A stretch of DNA of 64,000 nt from contig NZ_JACYGY010000002.1 of NCBI RefSeq assembly GCF_015221875.1, forward strand, positions 479,573-543,572. Reading direction: 5' to 3'. How positions within the stretch are numbered: position 1 is the stretch's first letter; each line of letters starts with the position of its first letter. Position numbers and translations under genes: made by a program. Below, in pieces: positions 63,362 through 64,000 of this stretch. This DNA is from Dyadobacter subterraneus. GTDB taxonomy: Bacteria > Bacteroidota > Bacteroidia > Cytophagales > Spirosomataceae. The notes beneath the pieces were generated by a model, which was not told the origin of the DNA, ran no database searches, and saw only the letters and a list, made by a program, of their open reading frames with translations.

Positions 63362-64000
63362 ATGGCAGAATCAAGAACAGAAATCAGCAATTTAGGCGAA
63401 TTTGGTCTTATCAAAAGATTGAATCAAGGGCTAAAAAATAATTTACCCGACAGCATAACAGGCATAGGCGATGACGCCGCAGTGATAGATTTAGGTACGG
63501 AATTCGGATTATTAACCACCGATATTCTTTTGGAAGGCGTTCATTTTGATTTGTCTTTTTTTCCTTTAAAACATTTAGGATATAAAGCGATAGCTATCAA
63601 TGTTTCTGACGTTGCGGCAATGAACGGAATTCCACGCCAGGTAACCGTTGGTTTGGCTTTGAGTAATCGCTTTTCCGTTGAAGCCGTTGAAGAATTGTAT
63701 GAAGGCATGAAAGCGGCCTGCAAAGATTTCAATGTAGATCTTGTTGGAGGTGATACTTCTTCCTCCTTATCGGGATTATTTATTTCTGTTAGCGTTTTCG
63801 GACGTGTGGCGAAAGATAGAATTACATACCGAAATACAGCCAAAGCAAATGATCTTTTATGCGTTTCCGGAGATTTGGGTGGTGCTTATATTGGTTTACA
63901 ATTATTGGTAAGAGAAAAACAGGTTTTCCTGGCTGATCCAAATATGCAGCCACAGCTAGACGGAAAAGAATATGTAATTCAAAGACAACTTCGCCCGGAA
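63362..64000 (+). CDS. thiL: Thiamine-monophosphate kinase, 5' part
   Basis: Translated from ATG 63362 to the window edge (213 codons, frame intact). ThiL motifs: LGEFGLIKRL, GIGDDAAVI (metal-binding aspartates), LLTTDILLEGVHF, VSDVAAMNG and VGGDTSSS. It phosphorylates thiamine monophosphate to thiamine diphosphate, the cofactor used by the E1 enzyme at 13.1 kb. The 3' part, usually another 100-130 codons, lies outside. Confidence 0.95.
   Translation, partial: MAESRTEISNLGEFGLIKRLNQGLKNNLPDSITGIGDDAAVIDLGTEFGLLTTDILLEGVHFDLSFFPLKHLGYKAIAINVSDVAAMNGIPRQVTVGLALSNRFSVEAVEELYEGMKAACKDFNVDLVGGDTSSSLSGLFISVSVFGRVAKDRITYRNTAKANDLLCVSGDLGGAYIGLQLLVREKQVFLADPNMQPQLDGKEYVIQRQLRPE

Overview
The window is a chromosomal segment of a Bacteroidota bacterium, most likely of the order Cytophagales (Spirosomaceae/Dyadobacter-like; the genus is an inference from overall gene flavour). 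Signs of this are a gliding lipoprotein GldB, PorG-like DUF6089 barrels, a fused SecDF, an RprXY-type two-component pair, a TonB receptor paired with a DUF4249 lipoprotein, the Bacteroidota-only DUF4295 ribosomal protein, rare Shine-Dalgarno sequences, and promoter candidates of the Bacteroidota form TTTG-N19-TAnnTTTG. No rRNA, tRNA, insertion sequence, prophage or CRISPR array was seen. Most of the window reads as core genome, with a few accessory patches.

Layout. 1-5.7 kb: start of a secreted protein, a 2-oxoadipate dioxygenase/decarboxylase (DUF1338), a DUF4160-DUF2442 pair whose first gene is frameshifted, a two-domain secreted esterase, an M24 peptidase and a small coiled-coil protein. 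5.7-13 kb: acyl-CoA carboxylase beta subunit, then an envelope group (MCE/MlaD-like protein, cell-wall amidase, divergent LptD-like protein) and a DUF1573 protein. 13-18 kb: fused branched-chain 2-oxoacid dehydrogenase E1 and a PglC-PglD-PglE-like sugar set. 18-21 kb: FKBP lipoprotein, endonuclease III, an ECF sigma factor with a small overlapping partner. 21-25 kb: a nucleotidase facing a four-gene operon of two PorG-like barrels, DUF2911 and a trypsin-like protease without a signal peptide. 25-28 kb: an ABC exporter-type system with a His-rich extracytoplasmic loop, a DUF3299-like protein and a Uma2 nuclease-like gene.

28-35 kb: a solitary nuoH, gldB, an NAD-dependent epimerase-like gene, a TlpA-like thioredoxin, gatB and a tethered cytochrome c. 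35-39 kb: rpmG, DUF4295, ftsY, a type II toxin-antitoxin pair with its own operator, rimO and DUF4293. 39-48 kb: kdsD, recQ, purD, ricT, anmK, an orphan membrane protein and lhgO. 48-58 kb: amino acid permease, secDF, a small secreted orphan, a P1 peptidase, and the DUF4249/TonB-receptor pair. 58-64 kb: folK, rpmB, the RprY/RprX-like pair, a BadF-type sugar kinase, a cytochrome-b5-like protein, a small lipoprotein and the 5' part of thiL.

The strongest leads for something new are (1) the ABC/DUF3299 unit with the metal-binding-like loop, (2) the PorG-like/DUF2911/cytoplasmic trypsin operon, (3) the toxin-antitoxin module inserted after ftsY with a palindrome on its -7 box and a nearly leaderless start, and (4) the DUF4160-DUF2442 pair, where one missing base breaks a TAATG-coupled operon. 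No wholly unprecedented system is evident; these are candidates inferred from sequence alone.
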